From the NCBI RefSeq assembly GCF_024623455.1, contig NZ_JANIPJ010000019.1:1-64000 (forward strand): DNA of 64,000 nucleotides. Direction: 5' to 3'. The translations under genes and the position numbers were made by a program. Source of the DNA: Paenibacillus soyae. GTDB taxonomy: Bacteria > Bacillota > Bacilli > Paenibacillales > Paenibacillaceae. This document shows, piece after piece, positions 10,705-22,644 of the stretch. Within the stretch, counting starts at the first letter, position 1, and the number at the start of each line of letters is the position of its first letter. The notes below the pieces were generated by a model. The model was not told the origin of the DNA. It made no database searches and worked only from the letters and a program-made list of their open reading frames with translations.

Positions 10705-12213
10705 TTATGGCTGGTTGGTCGGAGCCGGGGGACTGCTCCCCTGGGTTTTCTCCGCCGCTTGCTCCAGTCTGACCATTTCCTGCAGGTCATTCTGCGTCGG
10801 CTCCTTCAGGCGTTTAAGATAGGCAAACGCTTTGGAGGGATCGCCATCCTCCCGCGTTATGCCCTGCTCGGCCAGTCTCGCGAGCACTCTTAGCGCTCGA
10901 TCATTGCCGCCTTCCTTCTCGTAGGCTACGATCGCTTCCTCGTATTTGTTTTCCAAGATGAAGCGGTCCCCCTCCAGCATGCCCTCCTCCGAGATGCGGA
11001 ATAAGGGGGCGACCGCGTCCTCGTTCAGATAGTAGCCCGCGGAGCTGGACAGCTTGCGGCCATCCGCGTCATACGCGTCGACCGACCAGATGAATTCGCC
11101 GCCGGGATGCAGCTTGCCGAGGAGTCCTGATGTTAGGAGAATGACGGATCCGTCTTGTTCGTAGGACTTGTCCGAGCTCCCGTTGTATTCGACCGGTCCT
11201 CCTATGGAGTAGCTTGCGGTGGGGGTTTCATACTTCCGATCGGACAGCTGAGTGGTTACCCCGCCGGCGTATTTTCCATTTTCGTCGCGAAATGGCGTCG
11301 TAACGGACAGCTTGTAATAAGCCGCGCCCTCGTAAGGCTCCCAACGGAACGTGATTTCTTCTCCTTCGATGAGTTCATGCCGAGTAGGAGCTAAGACCTT
11401 AATCTGCGGCTGGAAGTCGATATCGTGGGATGCGGTCGTTCCGTCCCTTACCTCGAAGGTTTTGCTCGGCTGCTCAGCCAGGACGTAGCCTGCAATCTGC
11501 TCTGGTAGCAAGCCGGCTCCGGCTTCATAGCGGTTAGGCTCCAGATCATAAAAGCGATACGTTCCTTCAGCGTCCGTAATCGCCATCGGATACTCGTTGA
11601 ACGGCTGCGAATGATAACCAGAGCTGTCCGCTTCGTGCAGGAATACGAAGGCATCGGGCACCGGCTTGCCGCCGATCCGAAGCACCCCTTCAACAGAAGG
11701 TACCGAATCCGATCGCTTGTAACGCGAATCCAAGACAGCAAGAAAGGCCTTTTGCTCTCCCGCCCAGTTACTCTCGCTTCCTTCCGATATGACGAAATCC
11801 CGGAGCAGTGCTTCCGCTTTGTCCCATTGCTTGGTCCAGAAGTACAGCTTAGCCAATCGAAAACGCACATCGGCTGTCATCTCACCGGAGCCGAATTGAT
11901 CCAGCAATTGCTCCAGCTTCTCCGCGGCCGCTTCCTTCTGCTTGGCTGACACCGTTTGGCCGCTGCTCGAAGTCCCCCACCCCGAAGGAGATATAAAAAA
12001 ATAATTTTCGCTGTCGAGTCCCGTATTCTCAAAATACTCATACGCCATCTCGTTAGCCGCCGGCTTGGCATATTCGCTGTTCGGGAACCACTGGAGCACC
12101 GCTTCCGGGAAGCCGTTGTAATAAAGCAACGAAGGCAGCTGTTGATATCCGAACCAGCACAGCAGGATAGCCGTCACGATCATGCCGGCCAAAGCTCTCA
12201 CCGTGATGCGCAT
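10705..12213 (-). CDS. membrane-anchored protein of unknown function with carboxypeptidase-regulatory-like domain
   Basis: The 502-residue protein starts with one hydrophobic anchor (residues about 8-27) and the rest is predicted outside the cell. Residues about 100-170 look like helical TPR-type repeats (FRLAKLYFWTKQWDKAEALL). A beta-sandwich resembling carboxypeptidase regulatory domains follows (IGGKPVPDAFVFLHE...DAEGTYRFYDLEPNRY, about 185-260), then a fibronectin-like part (EEITFRWEPYEGAAYYKLSV, about 290-400) and a C-terminal helical tail. It overlaps the end of the upstream small membrane protein by one base, so it is probably translated with the sigma factor operon. It could be a sensor or effector for that sigma factor. 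I do not recognise the family. Confidence 0.7.
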   Translation of the reverse strand: MRITVRALAGMIVTAILLCWFGYQQLPSLLYYNGFPEAVLQWFPNSEYAKPAANEMAYEYFENTGLDSENYFFISPSGWGTSSSGQTVSAKQKEAAAEKLEQLLDQFGSGEMTADVRFRLAKLYFWTKQWDKAEALLRDFVISEGSESNWAGEQKAFLAVLDSRYKRSDSVPSVEGVLRIGGKPVPDAFVFLHEADSSGYHSQPFNEYPMAITDAEGTYRFYDLEPNRYEAGAGLLPEQIAGYVLAEQPSKTFEVRDGTTASHDIDFQPQIKVLAPTRHELIEGEEITFRWEPYEGAAYYKLSVTTPFRDENGKYAGGVTTQLSDRKYETPTASYSIGGPVEYNGSSDKSYEQDGSVILLTSGLLGKLHPGGEFIWSVDAYDADGRKLSSSAGYYLNEDAVAPLFRISEEGMLEGDRFILENKYEEAIVAYEKEGGNDRALRVLARLAEQGITREDGDPSKAFAYLKRLKEPTQNDLQEMVRLEQAAEKTQGSSPPAPTNQP

Positions 12214-12542
12214 TAGCGATCCCCCTCCCTCTTGAGCTGGGATTCGTAGAAGACCCCTGCCGCGGAGACGACGATTTTCTCTTCATTCGGCCGTTCTGCG
12301 ATAGCGGTCTCCCCCTGCAGGGACACCGCGTGCCGCCAGCCGGCGACTGGGATGGCCGCGATGAGAATAAGGGCGAAGGCGATGACCGGCAAGGGTATGA
12401 CGATTTCTTTTTTCCAGAAGGAGCGTCCAGGTTCGAGGCTTTCGAGGACGTTCTGTTTCAGCTTCCCGCTGAACACCACGTGTTCCAGCTCCGTCCGCAG
12501 CTCATTCCTAATTTGCTCATCCTCCTTGAATCGTTCGTTCAT
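12213..12542 (-). CDS. small single-pass membrane protein, putative anti-sigma factor
   Basis: The 109-residue protein has a soluble N-terminal part of about 45 residues (NERFKEDEQIRNELRTELEH), one transmembrane helix (IVIPLPVIAFALILIAAIPVAG) and a short external tail. Genes in this place, overlapping an ECF sigma gene, often encode the cognate anti-sigma factor. No zinc-binding HxxxCxxC motif is visible, so the call rests on context. The ATG at 12542 was preferred over the one at 12557. The earlier ATG touches its own GGAGG, while the later one has GGGAG at closer to normal spacing. It overlaps the sigma gene by 26 bases. Confidence 0.6.
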   Translation of the reverse strand: MNERFKEDEQIRNELRTELEHVVFSGKLKQNVLESLEPGRSFWKKEIVIPLPVIAFALILIAAIPVAGWRHAVSLQGETAIAERPNEEKIVVSAAGVFYESQLKREGDR

Positions 12543-13098
12543 GCTCCCAACCCCCATCCTCCAAATGTTGTTTCAGCTGGCCTCTGGCCCGCTTCAGCCT
12601 GCTCTTCACCGTGCCTTCCGGCTCTCCCAGCAACCCGGCGATGTCCGAGGTCCGCATGTCCTGAAAATAATGCAGCACGATGACCTCCCTGTATTTGTAA
12701 GGCAGCTTGCCGATCTCGTCGCGAAGCGTCATACGGTTGACCCACTCCGTCGAGCCCGGACTGACTGCCGGTAGCGGATGGAGCGCTTCATGTTCCGCGG
12801 CTTCATCCGACAGATTGAACAACAGCCGCTTCCAAGCCGCTCGTCGCATCCTCCCCCTGCACAGATGAATGGCCGTCCGAAGCAGCCACCCGCGCAAGGA
12901 GCCATCCCCGCGAAACTGATGGATTCGCCGGCACGCTAGGAGGAACGTCTCCTGCGCGACATCCTCGGCCCATTGCCGGTCCTTCAGCAGAAGGACGGCC
13001 GTCCGCAAAATATCGCTACCGTAACGGTCCATTAACAACCCGGCCGCCTCCGCTTCACCTTGCCGAAGTCCCTCCAAAATCCGCGACTCCTCATCCAT
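12517..13098 (-). CDS. ECF-type RNA polymerase sigma factor
   Basis: The 193-residue protein has only sigma regions 2 and 4, as in the extracytoplasmic-function group. Region 2 contains the core-binding and -10-reading stretch (WAEDVAQETFLLACRRIHQF, about residues 43-62). Region 4 is a helix-turn-helix (LPYKYREVIVLHYFQDMRTS then IAGLLGEPEGTVKSRLKRAR, near residues 130-170). It heads a three-gene set with a putative anti-sigma protein and a membrane-anchored protein, a layout typical of envelope stress modules. GCAGGTG lies before the ATG. Which promoters it reads is unknown. Confidence 0.9.
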   Translation of the reverse strand: MDEESRILEGLRQGEAEAAGLLMDRYGSDILRTAVLLLKDRQWAEDVAQETFLLACRRIHQFRGDGSLRGWLLRTAIHLCRGRMRRAAWKRLLFNLSDEAAEHEALHPLPAVSPGSTEWVNRMTLRDEIGKLPYKYREVIVLHYFQDMRTSDIAGLLGEPEGTVKSRLKRARGQLKQHLEDGGWEHERTIQGG

Positions 13099-13176
13099 GC
13101 CTTCACCTGCCTTTTGCTCCCATTACGCTCTCTATCTATAACGATGCCTCCAGCCGCACGTTTGGTTGCAGCAACG

Positions 13177-13207
13177 CAAAAAAAGACCGTCTCAAGATGA
13201 GACAGTC
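13177..13207 (-). terminator. terminator of the U32 peptidase-family gene
   Basis: On the minus strand GACTGTCTC (13207-13199) pairs with GAGACGGTC (13193-13185) with one wobble or mismatch, followed by TTTTTTT. Confidence 0.8.
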
Positions 13208-13255
13208 TCTTCGTTCGCGTTGCGCCGGGCTGAGTGCACCCGCCTGGGCGGTGCG

Positions 13256-15787
13256 CTACTTCACCAGCTGGCCGCGCGTGACGCCCAGCTGGTTCGTCGC
13301 CTTCAGGCTGCGCCAGACTTGCGTGCCGCTGATCCGGCCGTCCAGGGCGTCGCGGTAGAGCGACAGCACCTCGCCGACCTTATCGCCGGACTCCTCCAGG
13401 AACTCGACGCGGAAGTGCGATACGCCAAGCTCGATGAAGTTTTTGATATATTCCGCGCCGGATTGCTCGATCGCGTTATAGACCGTATTGCGGCAGCCTT
13501 CGTCCACTCGTACGGGATGGGACATGCCGATCCGGTCCTGCAGCGACGCGCGGGACTCCTCGCACGGACGCCCGCAGTTCGTATAGTTGGTGCCTTCGCT
13601 CATGAACGTGCAGTACACGCAGTGCTCCGTATGGAACATCGGCAGATGCTGATGGATAACAACCTCCAGCTTCGACGTGTCCGAGCGCTCGAGCAGATCG
13701 ACCATCTGCTGGATGTTCAGATCGTACGACGGCGTAATCAGGTCGACGCCCACTTCGGAGAACAGCTTGACCGCTTTATGATTTGCCACGTTGAGCGAGA
13801 AGTCGCCGATGAGCTTAGGGAACGGCTGCCCCGGATTGGCGGCGCGGGCGCGCAGGTAATAGTAGAGCGCTCCCGTGTTCCGCACAAGCACGGCATCCGG
13901 CTTCAGCTTCAGAATGTTCGCGTGGTAGCCGTTCTCGCCCGGCATGTGGATCCTAGGCGTAGCCAGCGCGATCGGCACGCCGGCTTTGCGGCAGGCCTCC
14001 ACGGCAGCCGGGAACTGCTTGATGAATTCGAAGTCGGCGTAGATATAGGACACGCCGCCGTAACGAATCGCCGCTTCCACCTGCTCGAGGCTCCGGCAGA
14101 GCGCCGTCAGCTGGGCATCCTTGCCGCTGCGCTTCGCCATCAGCTCCGCCCGGTTATTCTGATGCGCGTCCGCGAACGCGTCGACTTCATGCTTGATATA
14201 CTTCGGCGGCTTCGGACGCTCGCCCGCCAGCTGCTCAACCGCTTCGCGGCGCATCCGGTTCAGCTCGCGAACCGGCACGATGAGGTCGCCTTGCAGATGC
14301 ACGTCGATCTTGTCCAGCTGATAGACCGTGCCGCCGAGACGGCCCAGCTGATCCGCCAACAGTGCTTCGTCCATCGGACGCTTCTGCGCCGCTTCGAGCG
14401 GCATCTCGGAAACGACTTCAACCGTCGTGCCTTTCTGCACATCCGTCCACACGGTACGAAGCGGCTCGCCGACGACGCCCGTCACGCGAACGTGAAGCGG
14501 AAATACGCGGTACGGCTTCTCCGTCTCGAACGTCGCGCGCAGTCGCTTATCAAGCGCCGGATCGCTGGTCTTCCAGACGCGGTCGCCCACATGCACCTTG
14601 CGCAGATCGACGTCGTTGCGGCCTGGCACCAGCTCGATCAAAGCGCCCTCCGGCGCTTCGCCCTCGAGCTTCACGCCTTGGCGACGCACGTCATAGACGC
14701 GTCCGCCTTCTTCCTTCTTCGTCGGATCGCCGGCGTCGAACACGATGCCGTCGCCGCGTTTCACCGGCGCATCGAGACGCACCGTCACCGCGTCGCGCAT
14801 GACGCGCTCCACTCGCCCCAGATAGACGCCGCGGCTTTTCGGGAAGGTGCCTTCGACCAGTTCTTTGTTGTTCGTTCCTTGCAGGAAGCCATGCGTAAAC
14901 CCGCGCGAGAAGCTTTGCTGCAGCTCCCGCACTTCCTCCTTGGAAGGCTTCGAACGGTCGCCGTCGAAATATTTGTCGATCGCCGCACGGTATTTGCTCA
15001 CGACGTTCGCCACGTATTCCGGGCTCTTCAGCCGGCCCTCGATCTTGAACGAAGTGACGCCCGCTTCGATCAGCTCCGGCACGATATCGATGGCCGCCAG
15101 ATCCTTCGGCGACAGCAAATACGCGATATCGCCCATCGGCTTATGCTCCCCGTCCACCATCAGGTCGTAGGGCAGCCTGCAGGCCTGCGCGCATTCGCCT
15201 CGGTTGGCGGAGCGGCCGCCCCACATCTCGGAGGTGAGACATTGGCCCGAGTAGGAAACGCACAGCGCGCCATGCACGAACACTTCCATCGGAAGCTTCG
15301 CTTGTTCGCCGATCGTCTTGATTTGCTTCAGATTGTTTTCGCGGCCCAGCACCACTCGTTCCATATCGTAAGGCTTCGTGAACTCGACAGCCTCGGGCGA
15401 CGTGATCGTCATCTGCGTCGAGCCGTGAATCGGGAAGTCCGGCGACAGCTCGCGAATCAGCTTCACGAGACCCAAATCCTGCACGATCACCGCATCCACC
15501 CCGGCGTCGATACACATCTCGATCAGCTTCTGCGCGTCTCGCAATTCGTCTTCGAATACGAGAATGTTGAACGTCAGAAAGCCCTTCACGCCATAGGTGT
15601 GGAGGAACGCCATAATTTCCGGCAGCTCTTCGCTGCGGAAATTGTTCGCGCGGGCCCGCGCATTGAATTTCTCCACGCCAAAAAATATCGCGTCCGCGCC
15701 GTTCGCAACGGCAGCGCGCATGCAATCCCAATCGCCGGCCGGAGCCAGCAATTCAATATCCGATCTTGTCAATTCGTTTGTATTCAT
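13256..15787 (-). CDS. double U32 peptidase-family protein (RlhA/TrhP-like RNA hydroxylation)
   Basis: U32 proteins are annotated as collagenases, but studied members (RlhA on 23S rRNA, TrhP on tRNA uridine-34) are iron-sulfur-dependent RNA hydroxylation enzymes. This protein is unusually long at 843 residues. An N-terminal U32 barrel starts ELLAPAGDWDCMRAAVANGA and has cysteines at 176, 183, 199 and 203. A middle part of the DUF3656 type follows. A second U32-like barrel near 560-843 carries another cysteine set at 723, 726, 738 and 742 (HCVYC...NCGRPC). The two cysteine sets suggest two metal clusters. The tRNA or rRNA target cannot be decided here. GAGG precedes the ATG by 11 bases. The gene stands alone with its own terminator. 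Confidence 0.85.
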   Translation of the reverse strand: MNTNELTRSDIELLAPAGDWDCMRAAVANGADAIFFGVEKFNARARANNFRSEELPEIMAFLHTYGVKGFLTFNILVFEDELRDAQKLIEMCIDAGVDAVIVQDLGLVKLIRELSPDFPIHGSTQMTITSPEAVEFTKPYDMERVVLGRENNLKQIKTIGEQAKLPMEVFVHGALCVSYSGQCLTSEMWGGRSANRGECAQACRLPYDLMVDGEHKPMGDIAYLLSPKDLAAIDIVPELIEAGVTSFKIEGRLKSPEYVANVVSKYRAAIDKYFDGDRSKPSKEEVRELQQSFSRGFTHGFLQGTNNKELVEGTFPKSRGVYLGRVERVMRDAVTVRLDAPVKRGDGIVFDAGDPTKKEEGGRVYDVRRQGVKLEGEAPEGALIELVPGRNDVDLRKVHVGDRVWKTSDPALDKRLRATFETEKPYRVFPLHVRVTGVVGEPLRTVWTDVQKGTTVEVVSEMPLEAAQKRPMDEALLADQLGRLGGTVYQLDKIDVHLQGDLIVPVRELNRMRREAVEQLAGERPKPPKYIKHEVDAFADAHQNNRAELMAKRSGKDAQLTALCRSLEQVEAAIRYGGVSYIYADFEFIKQFPAAVEACRKAGVPIALATPRIHMPGENGYHANILKLKPDAVLVRNTGALYYYLRARAANPGQPFPKLIGDFSLNVANHKAVKLFSEVGVDLITPSYDLNIQQMVDLLERSDTSKLEVVIHQHLPMFHTEHCVYCTFMSEGTNYTNCGRPCEESRASLQDRIGMSHPVRVDEGCRNTVYNAIEQSGAEYIKNFIELGVSHFRVEFLEESGDKVGEVLSLYRDALDGRISGTQVWRSLKATNQLGVTRGQLVK

Positions 15788-15950
15788 CTATGAATTATCC
15801 TCTCATCGCGAGGCGTAAGGCGCCCGCGCTATATCCGTATTGCCTCTACTAGTTTATCAAACGGGGCGGGCTGAATCCACCAAACATTACTGGCAGCGGC
15901 AAGTCCTTATCAGTTTTGCCGAGTTATTATGTTATTTTGCCAAAATGAGG

Positions 15951-15987
15951 TTGCACACATCTGTTGCACAGCGGGAAATGATATACT
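15951..15987 (+). promoter_or_regulatory. upstream region of the sugar isomerase gene: direct repeat and -10-like element
   Basis: TTGCACA occurs twice, at 15951-15957 and 15964-15970, 13 bases apart and just upstream of TATACT (15982-15987). Neither copy is at a normal -35 distance (25 and 12 bases), so the repeat may be an operator rather than a -35 box. Confidence 0.35.
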
Positions 15988-16042
15988 AGTGCTGACTTTG
16001 AAAATTCAATCCAAACACTTGGATTCAGGAGGTTAAGCGTTT

Positions 16043-17011
16043 ATGAAATTAGGCGTATTCAGCGTATTGTTCTCGCAGAAACCATTGGAGGAAGCACTCG
16101 ACTATATCGCTTCCAAAGGCCTTGAAGCCGTAGAAATCGGCACAGGCGGCTATCCCGGCAACGCGCATTGCGACCCGGACGTTCTCCTTGCCGATGCCGG
16201 CAAACTGAAAGCGTTTAAGCAGGCGGTAGAATCGCGCGGACTGATTATCAGCGCACTGAGCTGCCACGCCAACCCGCTGCACCCGCAGAAGGCACTTGCC
16301 GCTCCGGACGACGCGATCATCCGCAAGACGATCGAGCTTGCGAATCGTCTCGAAGTCGAAGTCGTGAACACGTTCTCCGGCTGCCCGGGCGATCATGAGG
16401 ACGCCAAATATCCGAACTGGCCGGTGGCTCCTTGGCCGAACGATTTCCAAGACATCCTGAAATGGCAATGGGAGCAAAAAGTTATTCCATATTGGTCCGA
16501 GATCGGCGGCATCGCCGAAAAAGCAGGCGTGAAAATCGGCCTCGAGCTGCATGGCGGCTTCTCCGTACACAGCCCGGCGACTCTGCTCCGTCTTCGCGAA
16601 GCAGCCGGCAACGCGATCGGCGCGAATCTTGATCCAAGCCACATGTGGTGGCAAGGCATCGATCCGGTACAAGCGGTACATATCCTGGGCCGCGCCGGAG
16701 CGATCCATCACTTCCATGCCAAAGACACGACGATCGATCCGATCAACGTCAACCGTCACGGCGTAACCGACATGCAATCGTATTCGCTCATGCTGGACCG
16801 CGCTTGGCAGTTCCGAACCGTCGGATTCGGCCATGACCTCAAAGTATGGGCCGACATCATCAGCGCTCTTCGCCTCGTAGGCTACGACTACGTCGTGAGC
16901 ATCGAGCACGAGGACGGTCTGATGTCCGTCGACGAAGGCTTCACCAAAGCCGTACAAAACCTGCAGCAAGTCCTGATCCGCGAGCCGCTCGGCGAGATGT
17001 GGTGGGTATAA
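16043..17011 (+). CDS. sugar phosphate isomerase/epimerase family protein (xylose isomerase-like TIM barrel)
   Basis: The 322-residue protein belongs to the AP-endonuclease-2/xylose-isomerase-like barrels that isomerise or epimerise sugars and inositols. Visible metal-site and barrel stretches are GLEAVEIGTGGYPG, SALSCHANPLHP, GLELHGGFSVHSP, ANLDPSHMWWQGIDP, HFHAKDTTIDP and VSIEHEDGLM. These supply the usual Glu, Asp, His and Glu ligands. AGGAGG lies 9 bases before the ATG. It stands alone between divergent and convergent neighbours, so its pathway cannot be inferred. The distance from the importer at 5953-9385 makes a functional link speculative. Confidence 0.88.
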   Translation: MKLGVFSVLFSQKPLEEALDYIASKGLEAVEIGTGGYPGNAHCDPDVLLADAGKLKAFKQAVESRGLIISALSCHANPLHPQKALAAPDDAIIRKTIELANRLEVEVVNTFSGCPGDHEDAKYPNWPVAPWPNDFQDILKWQWEQKVIPYWSEIGGIAEKAGVKIGLELHGGFSVHSPATLLRLREAAGNAIGANLDPSHMWWQGIDPVQAVHILGRAGAIHHFHAKDTTIDPINVNRHGVTDMQSYSLMLDRAWQFRTVGFGHDLKVWADIISALRLVGYDYVVSIEHEDGLMSVDEGFTKAVQNLQQVLIREPLGEMWWV

Positions 17012-17030
17012 GCCAAGGGTAAAATAAAAG

Positions 17031-17051
17031 CACCGCCGGACTCCGGCGGTG
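17031..17051. terminator. bidirectional terminator between convergent genes
   Basis: CACCGCCGGA and TCCGGCGGTG form a 10-base stem with a one-base centre. It is followed by CTTCTTATT on the plus strand and CTTTTATTTT on the minus strand. It can end both the isomerase gene and the small membrane protein gene. Confidence 0.8.
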
Positions 17052-17069
17052 CTTCTTATTGGGCTTTGT

Positions 17070-17297
17070 TTAGCCTTTTACGCGATACAGTCCTACTTCG
17101 AAAAGCATCACGTAATCGATGAACAGGAACAATCCGAGCGCTACAGCCGTAAAGGCGATAGCGAACAGGTTTTTTCTAGGACGAGCCATCAGCAGACGGA
17201 CAAATCCGATCGCAATGATTACCGTCAGAGCCAGCATAAAAAAGTCGAACGGTTCGTAGCCTTTGACAACCTCTGTCGCTTCTTCCGCCAAAAACAT
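17070..17297 (-). CDS. small membrane protein with two helices, unknown function
   Basis: The 75-residue protein has two hydrophobic stretches (FFMLALTVIIAIGFVRLLMA and FAIAFTAVALGLFLFIDYVM) joined by a basic turn (RPRKN), which suggests a hairpin with the loop on the inside. AGGAGG at ideal spacing before the ATG and a shared terminator after the stop support a real gene. It resembles small Bacillales membrane proteins of the DUF2759 kind, but I cannot confirm the family. No neighbour suggests a role. Confidence 0.7.
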   Translation of the reverse strand: MFLAEEATEVVKGYEPFDFFMLALTVIIAIGFVRLLMARPRKNLFAIAFTAVALGLFLFIDYVMLFEVGLYRVKG

Positions 17298-17559
17298 AAG
17301 GGACCTCCTTTAGTCACACGTAACCTAATATTACTCTATGTTAGCTTTTAGACGCTTTTGATGCAAGCCTCAAACCGTTTTCGTAACAAGTTTGTCACGA
17401 TTTTGGCGGCTCTTATTCGGGCTTGCCTCTTCATCCCCGCTTCTCTTCCGCATTCCTTAAAATGTCCAACTCTTCCCTGAACTATAACTTTGTCTCCATT
17501 CCCTTCAAGGCGTCTTACCCGTCTTGTCCATTTTCACATATATGTCCGGGAATGGAACA

Positions 17560-17610
17560 ACATAAAACCTGCCTATTATCGCCATTTTCAGCAATAGGCA
17601 GGTTTTATGT
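17560..17610 (-). terminator. long inverted repeat after uvrA, probable terminator
   Basis: An 18-base perfect inverted repeat (17560-17577 and 17593-17610) with a 15-base loop lies 38 bases after the uvrA stop. Its arms carry the T-rich stretch themselves (GGTTTTATGTT). The rest of 17298-17648 shows no convincing gene. Confidence 0.65.
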
Positions 17611-17648
17611 TTTAACGCATTTCACACAACAAGATATAAGAGATTCAG

Positions 17649-20534
17649 CTATTCGGAGACACCCGCGCCTACATGCTCCTTGTTCTTGTAGCGCTCGACC
17701 GTACGTTCGCGATCTCTGTCCATAATAGGCTTTAGGTAACGGCCGGTGTAGGACTGCTCCACCTTCACCACTTGCTCCGGCGTGCCGGTCGCTACGATCG
17801 TTCCGCCCCCGTTGCCGCCTTCAGGCCCTAGGTCGATCAAATAATCCGCCGTCTTGATGACGTCCAGGTTATGCTCGATGACCAGCACCGATTCGCCCGA
17901 ATCGACCAGACGATGGAGGACCGTCAGCAGGCGATCAATATCGTGCACATGAAGCCCCGTTGTCGGTTCGTCGAGAATATACAAGGTTTTGCCGGTACTG
18001 CGTCTGTACAGCTCCGCCGCCAGCTTCACGCGCTGCGCTTCGCCGCCGGACAAGGTCGTTGCGGGCTGGCCAAGCTTCATGTAACCAAGACCGACATCCA
18101 GAAGCGTCTTCACCTTACGGTGGATGCGCGGATGATTCTCGAAGAAGACGCAGCCGTCCTCGATGGTCATCTCCAGCACTTCGGCAATATTTTTGCCCTT
18201 GTATTTCACCTCGAGCGTCTCGCGGTTGTAACGCGCGCCTTTGCAAATTTCGCAAGGGACATATACGTCCGGTAAGAAATGCATCTCGATCTTGATGATG
18301 CCGTCTCCGCGGCAAGCTTCGCAGCGGCCGCCCTTCACGTTGAAGCTGAAGCGGCCTTTCTTGTAGCCGCGCACCTTGGATTCGTTCGTGCTGGCGTACA
18401 AATCGCGGATGTCGTCGAAGACGCCCGTATACGTTGCCGGGTTGGAACGCGGCGTGCGTCCGATCGGCGATTGGTCGATATCGATGACCTTCTCCAAATG
18501 CTCAAGCCCGCGGAATTCCTTGTACTGCCCGGGACGGACCTTCGCTTTGTTCAAGTCGCGCGCAAGCGTCTTGTACAGAATCTCATTGACGAACGTCGAC
18601 TTGCCGGAGCCGGACACGCCGGTTACGGCGGTGAATACGCCAAGCGGAATCTTCACGTTCACATTGCGCAGGTTGTTCTCCTTCGCGCCGCGGACCTCGA
18701 TCCACTTGTCGCCCGTTGCTCTGCGCTGGAGCGGAACCTCGATGAACTTGCGGCCGCTGAGGTACTGGCCGGTCAGGGAATTCTCGTCGTCCATGACCTC
18801 CTTCGGCGTACCCTGCGAAATGATCTGTCCGCCGTGGATGCCCGCTCCGGGACCGATATCGATAATGTAATCGGCTGCCAGCATCGTATCTTCGTCATGC
18901 TCGACGACGATAAGCGTGTTGCCCAGATTGCGCATATGCTCGAGCGTCTGTATGAGCCGGTCGTTATCCCGTTGGTGGAGCCCGATGCTCGGTTCGTCCA
19001 GGATGTAGAGAACGCCCATTAAGCTGGAGCCAATCTGCGTTGCCAAGCGAATCCGCTGCGCTTCGCCGCCGGACAACGTCCCGGCCGCGCGGCTCAGCGT
19101 CAAATATTCGAGTCCGACATTAACCAGGAAGCCGAGCCGGCTGTTGATTTCCTTCAAAATCAAATGCGCGATCGTCTGCTCCTTATCCGTGAGCGACAGG
19201 CTGTCGAAATAACGCTGTGCTTCCCCGATGGACAGGTTCGTGACGTGAGCGATGTTCTGCGTGCCGATCGTAACGGCCAGCGTCTCCTTGCGCAGGCGCT
19301 GCCCCTTACAGCTGGCGCAAGGCTTCGCGCTCATGTATCCTTCGATATGCTCGCGCATTGCTTCGGAAGGCGTATCGCGATAGCGGCGCTCGAGATTGTT
19401 AACGATGCCTTCGAACGGCACGAAGGCTTCCTTGCGATGGCCGAAATCATTCTCGTAGATAAACCGTACTTTCTCCCCGCCTGTGCCGTACAGCAGCTTC
19501 TTCATCTGCTCCGCCGGAATATCCGATACCGGGACATTCTGCGGAATCCCATAATGAACGCAAACCGCGCTTAGAAATTGCGGATAGTAATTCGACGTGC
19601 TACCCGCCCATGCAAGGAATGCTCCTTCTTCGATCGTCTTGCTTGCATCCGGCACAAGCAGATCCGGATCGACGATCATCTTCGCCCCCAGTCCGTCGCA
19701 TTCCGGGCAAGCTCCGTACGGGCTGTTGAAGGAGAACATCCTCGGCGCAAGCTCGTCGATGCTGAAGCCGCACTCAGGACATGCCAGATTGGAGCTGAAC
19801 AGCAGCTCCTCCTGCTCCATGACGTCGACAAGCACCCGTCCTTCCGCAAGCTTAAGGGCCGTCTCCAGAGAGTCCGCCAGCCGCGCGTGAATGTCCGGCT
19901 TCACGACGATCCGGTCCACGACTACTTCGATGGTATGCTTCTTGTTCTTCTCAAGCTCGATCTTCTCGCTGAGCTCTCTCAGCTCCCCGTTAACGCGGAC
20001 GCGGACGAAGCCTTGCTTCTGAATATCCGTGAACAGCTTCGCATGCTCGCCTTTGCGGCCGGTGACGAGGGGCGCCAGGATTTGAAGCTTCGTACGCTCC
20101 GGGTACTCCATAATTCGATCGACCATCTGCTGTACGGTCTGCGAAGTGATCTCGATGCCGTGATCCGGGCAATGCGGCCGGCCGATTCTCGCGAACAATA
20201 GCCTCAGATAATCGTAGATTTCCGTAACCGTGCCGACCGTCGAACGCGGATTGCGGCTGGTCGTCTTCTGGTCGATGGAGATCGCCGGGGACAAGCCGTC
20301 GATCGAGTCCACATCGGGCTTCTCCATCTGGCCAAGGAACTGGCGCGCGTAGGCGCTGAGCGACTCGACGTAGCGGCGCTGGCCCTCCGCGTAGATCGTG
20401 TCGAAGGCAAGCGATGACTTGCCGGAGCCGCTAAGTCCCGTCAATACGACGAACTTGTCGCGCGGGATCGTCACGTCTATATTTTTTAAATTGTGGGCGC
20501 GGGCGCCCTTCACTACGATCTTGTCACTAGCCAC
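17649..20534 (-). CDS. uvrA: excinuclease ABC subunit UvrA
   Basis: The damage-scanning ATPase of nucleotide excision repair, which loads UvrB on lesions. The 961-residue protein has two ABC ATPase halves with Walker A motifs (GLSGSGKSS near residue 35 and GVSGSGKST near 645), two LSGGEAQR signatures, and CxxC zinc fingers (CPEC/CPEC in the first half, CEAC/CEIC in the second). The start is GTG with AGGAGG 9 bases upstream, 15 bases after uvrB. The two genes form an operon behind the promoter at 22663-22691. Confidence 0.98.
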   Translation of the reverse strand: MASDKIVVKGARAHNLKNIDVTIPRDKFVVLTGLSGSGKSSLAFDTIYAEGQRRYVESLSAYARQFLGQMEKPDVDSIDGLSPAISIDQKTTSRNPRSTVGTVTEIYDYLRLLFARIGRPHCPDHGIEITSQTVQQMVDRIMEYPERTKLQILAPLVTGRKGEHAKLFTDIQKQGFVRVRVNGELRELSEKIELEKNKKHTIEVVVDRIVVKPDIHARLADSLETALKLAEGRVLVDVMEQEELLFSSNLACPECGFSIDELAPRMFSFNSPYGACPECDGLGAKMIVDPDLLVPDASKTIEEGAFLAWAGSTSNYYPQFLSAVCVHYGIPQNVPVSDIPAEQMKKLLYGTGGEKVRFIYENDFGHRKEAFVPFEGIVNNLERRYRDTPSEAMREHIEGYMSAKPCASCKGQRLRKETLAVTIGTQNIAHVTNLSIGEAQRYFDSLSLTDKEQTIAHLILKEINSRLGFLVNVGLEYLTLSRAAGTLSGGEAQRIRLATQIGSSLMGVLYILDEPSIGLHQRDNDRLIQTLEHMRNLGNTLIVVEHDEDTMLAADYIIDIGPGAGIHGGQIISQGTPKEVMDDENSLTGQYLSGRKFIEVPLQRRATGDKWIEVRGAKENNLRNVNVKIPLGVFTAVTGVSGSGKSTFVNEILYKTLARDLNKAKVRPGQYKEFRGLEHLEKVIDIDQSPIGRTPRSNPATYTGVFDDIRDLYASTNESKVRGYKKGRFSFNVKGGRCEACRGDGIIKIEMHFLPDVYVPCEICKGARYNRETLEVKYKGKNIAEVLEMTIEDGCVFFENHPRIHRKVKTLLDVGLGYMKLGQPATTLSGGEAQRVKLAAELYRRSTGKTLYILDEPTTGLHVHDIDRLLTVLHRLVDSGESVLVIEHNLDVIKTADYLIDLGPEGGNGGGTIVATGTPEQVVKVEQSYTGRYLKPIMDRDRERTVERYKNKEHVGAGVSE

Positions 20535-20549
20535 TGGTTTCTCCTCCTG

Positions 20550-22559
<2,010 letters not shown>

Positions 22560-22644
22560 GGCTTGACCTCCTCGTCCGCACTCTCTTCTCAATCAGTATG
22601 GTCGGATTCTATTAAAATATATCCATTCGAAATAGGTTATATAA

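Noticed and set aside
13166-15793. Long plus-strand open frame opposite the U32 gene
   Set aside because: It is rich in Arg, His and Leu without any domain. It is the antisense frame of a GC-rich gene with strong codon bias.
15901-16042. TTGCAC-TATACT as an ordinary promoter
   Set aside because: The two possible -35 copies lie 25 and 12 bases from the -10 element. I report the repeat only as an operator-like site.
17423-17725. 100-residue plus-strand frame in the uvrA downstream region
   Set aside because: It runs through the long inverted repeat and into uvrA, and has no site before the start.
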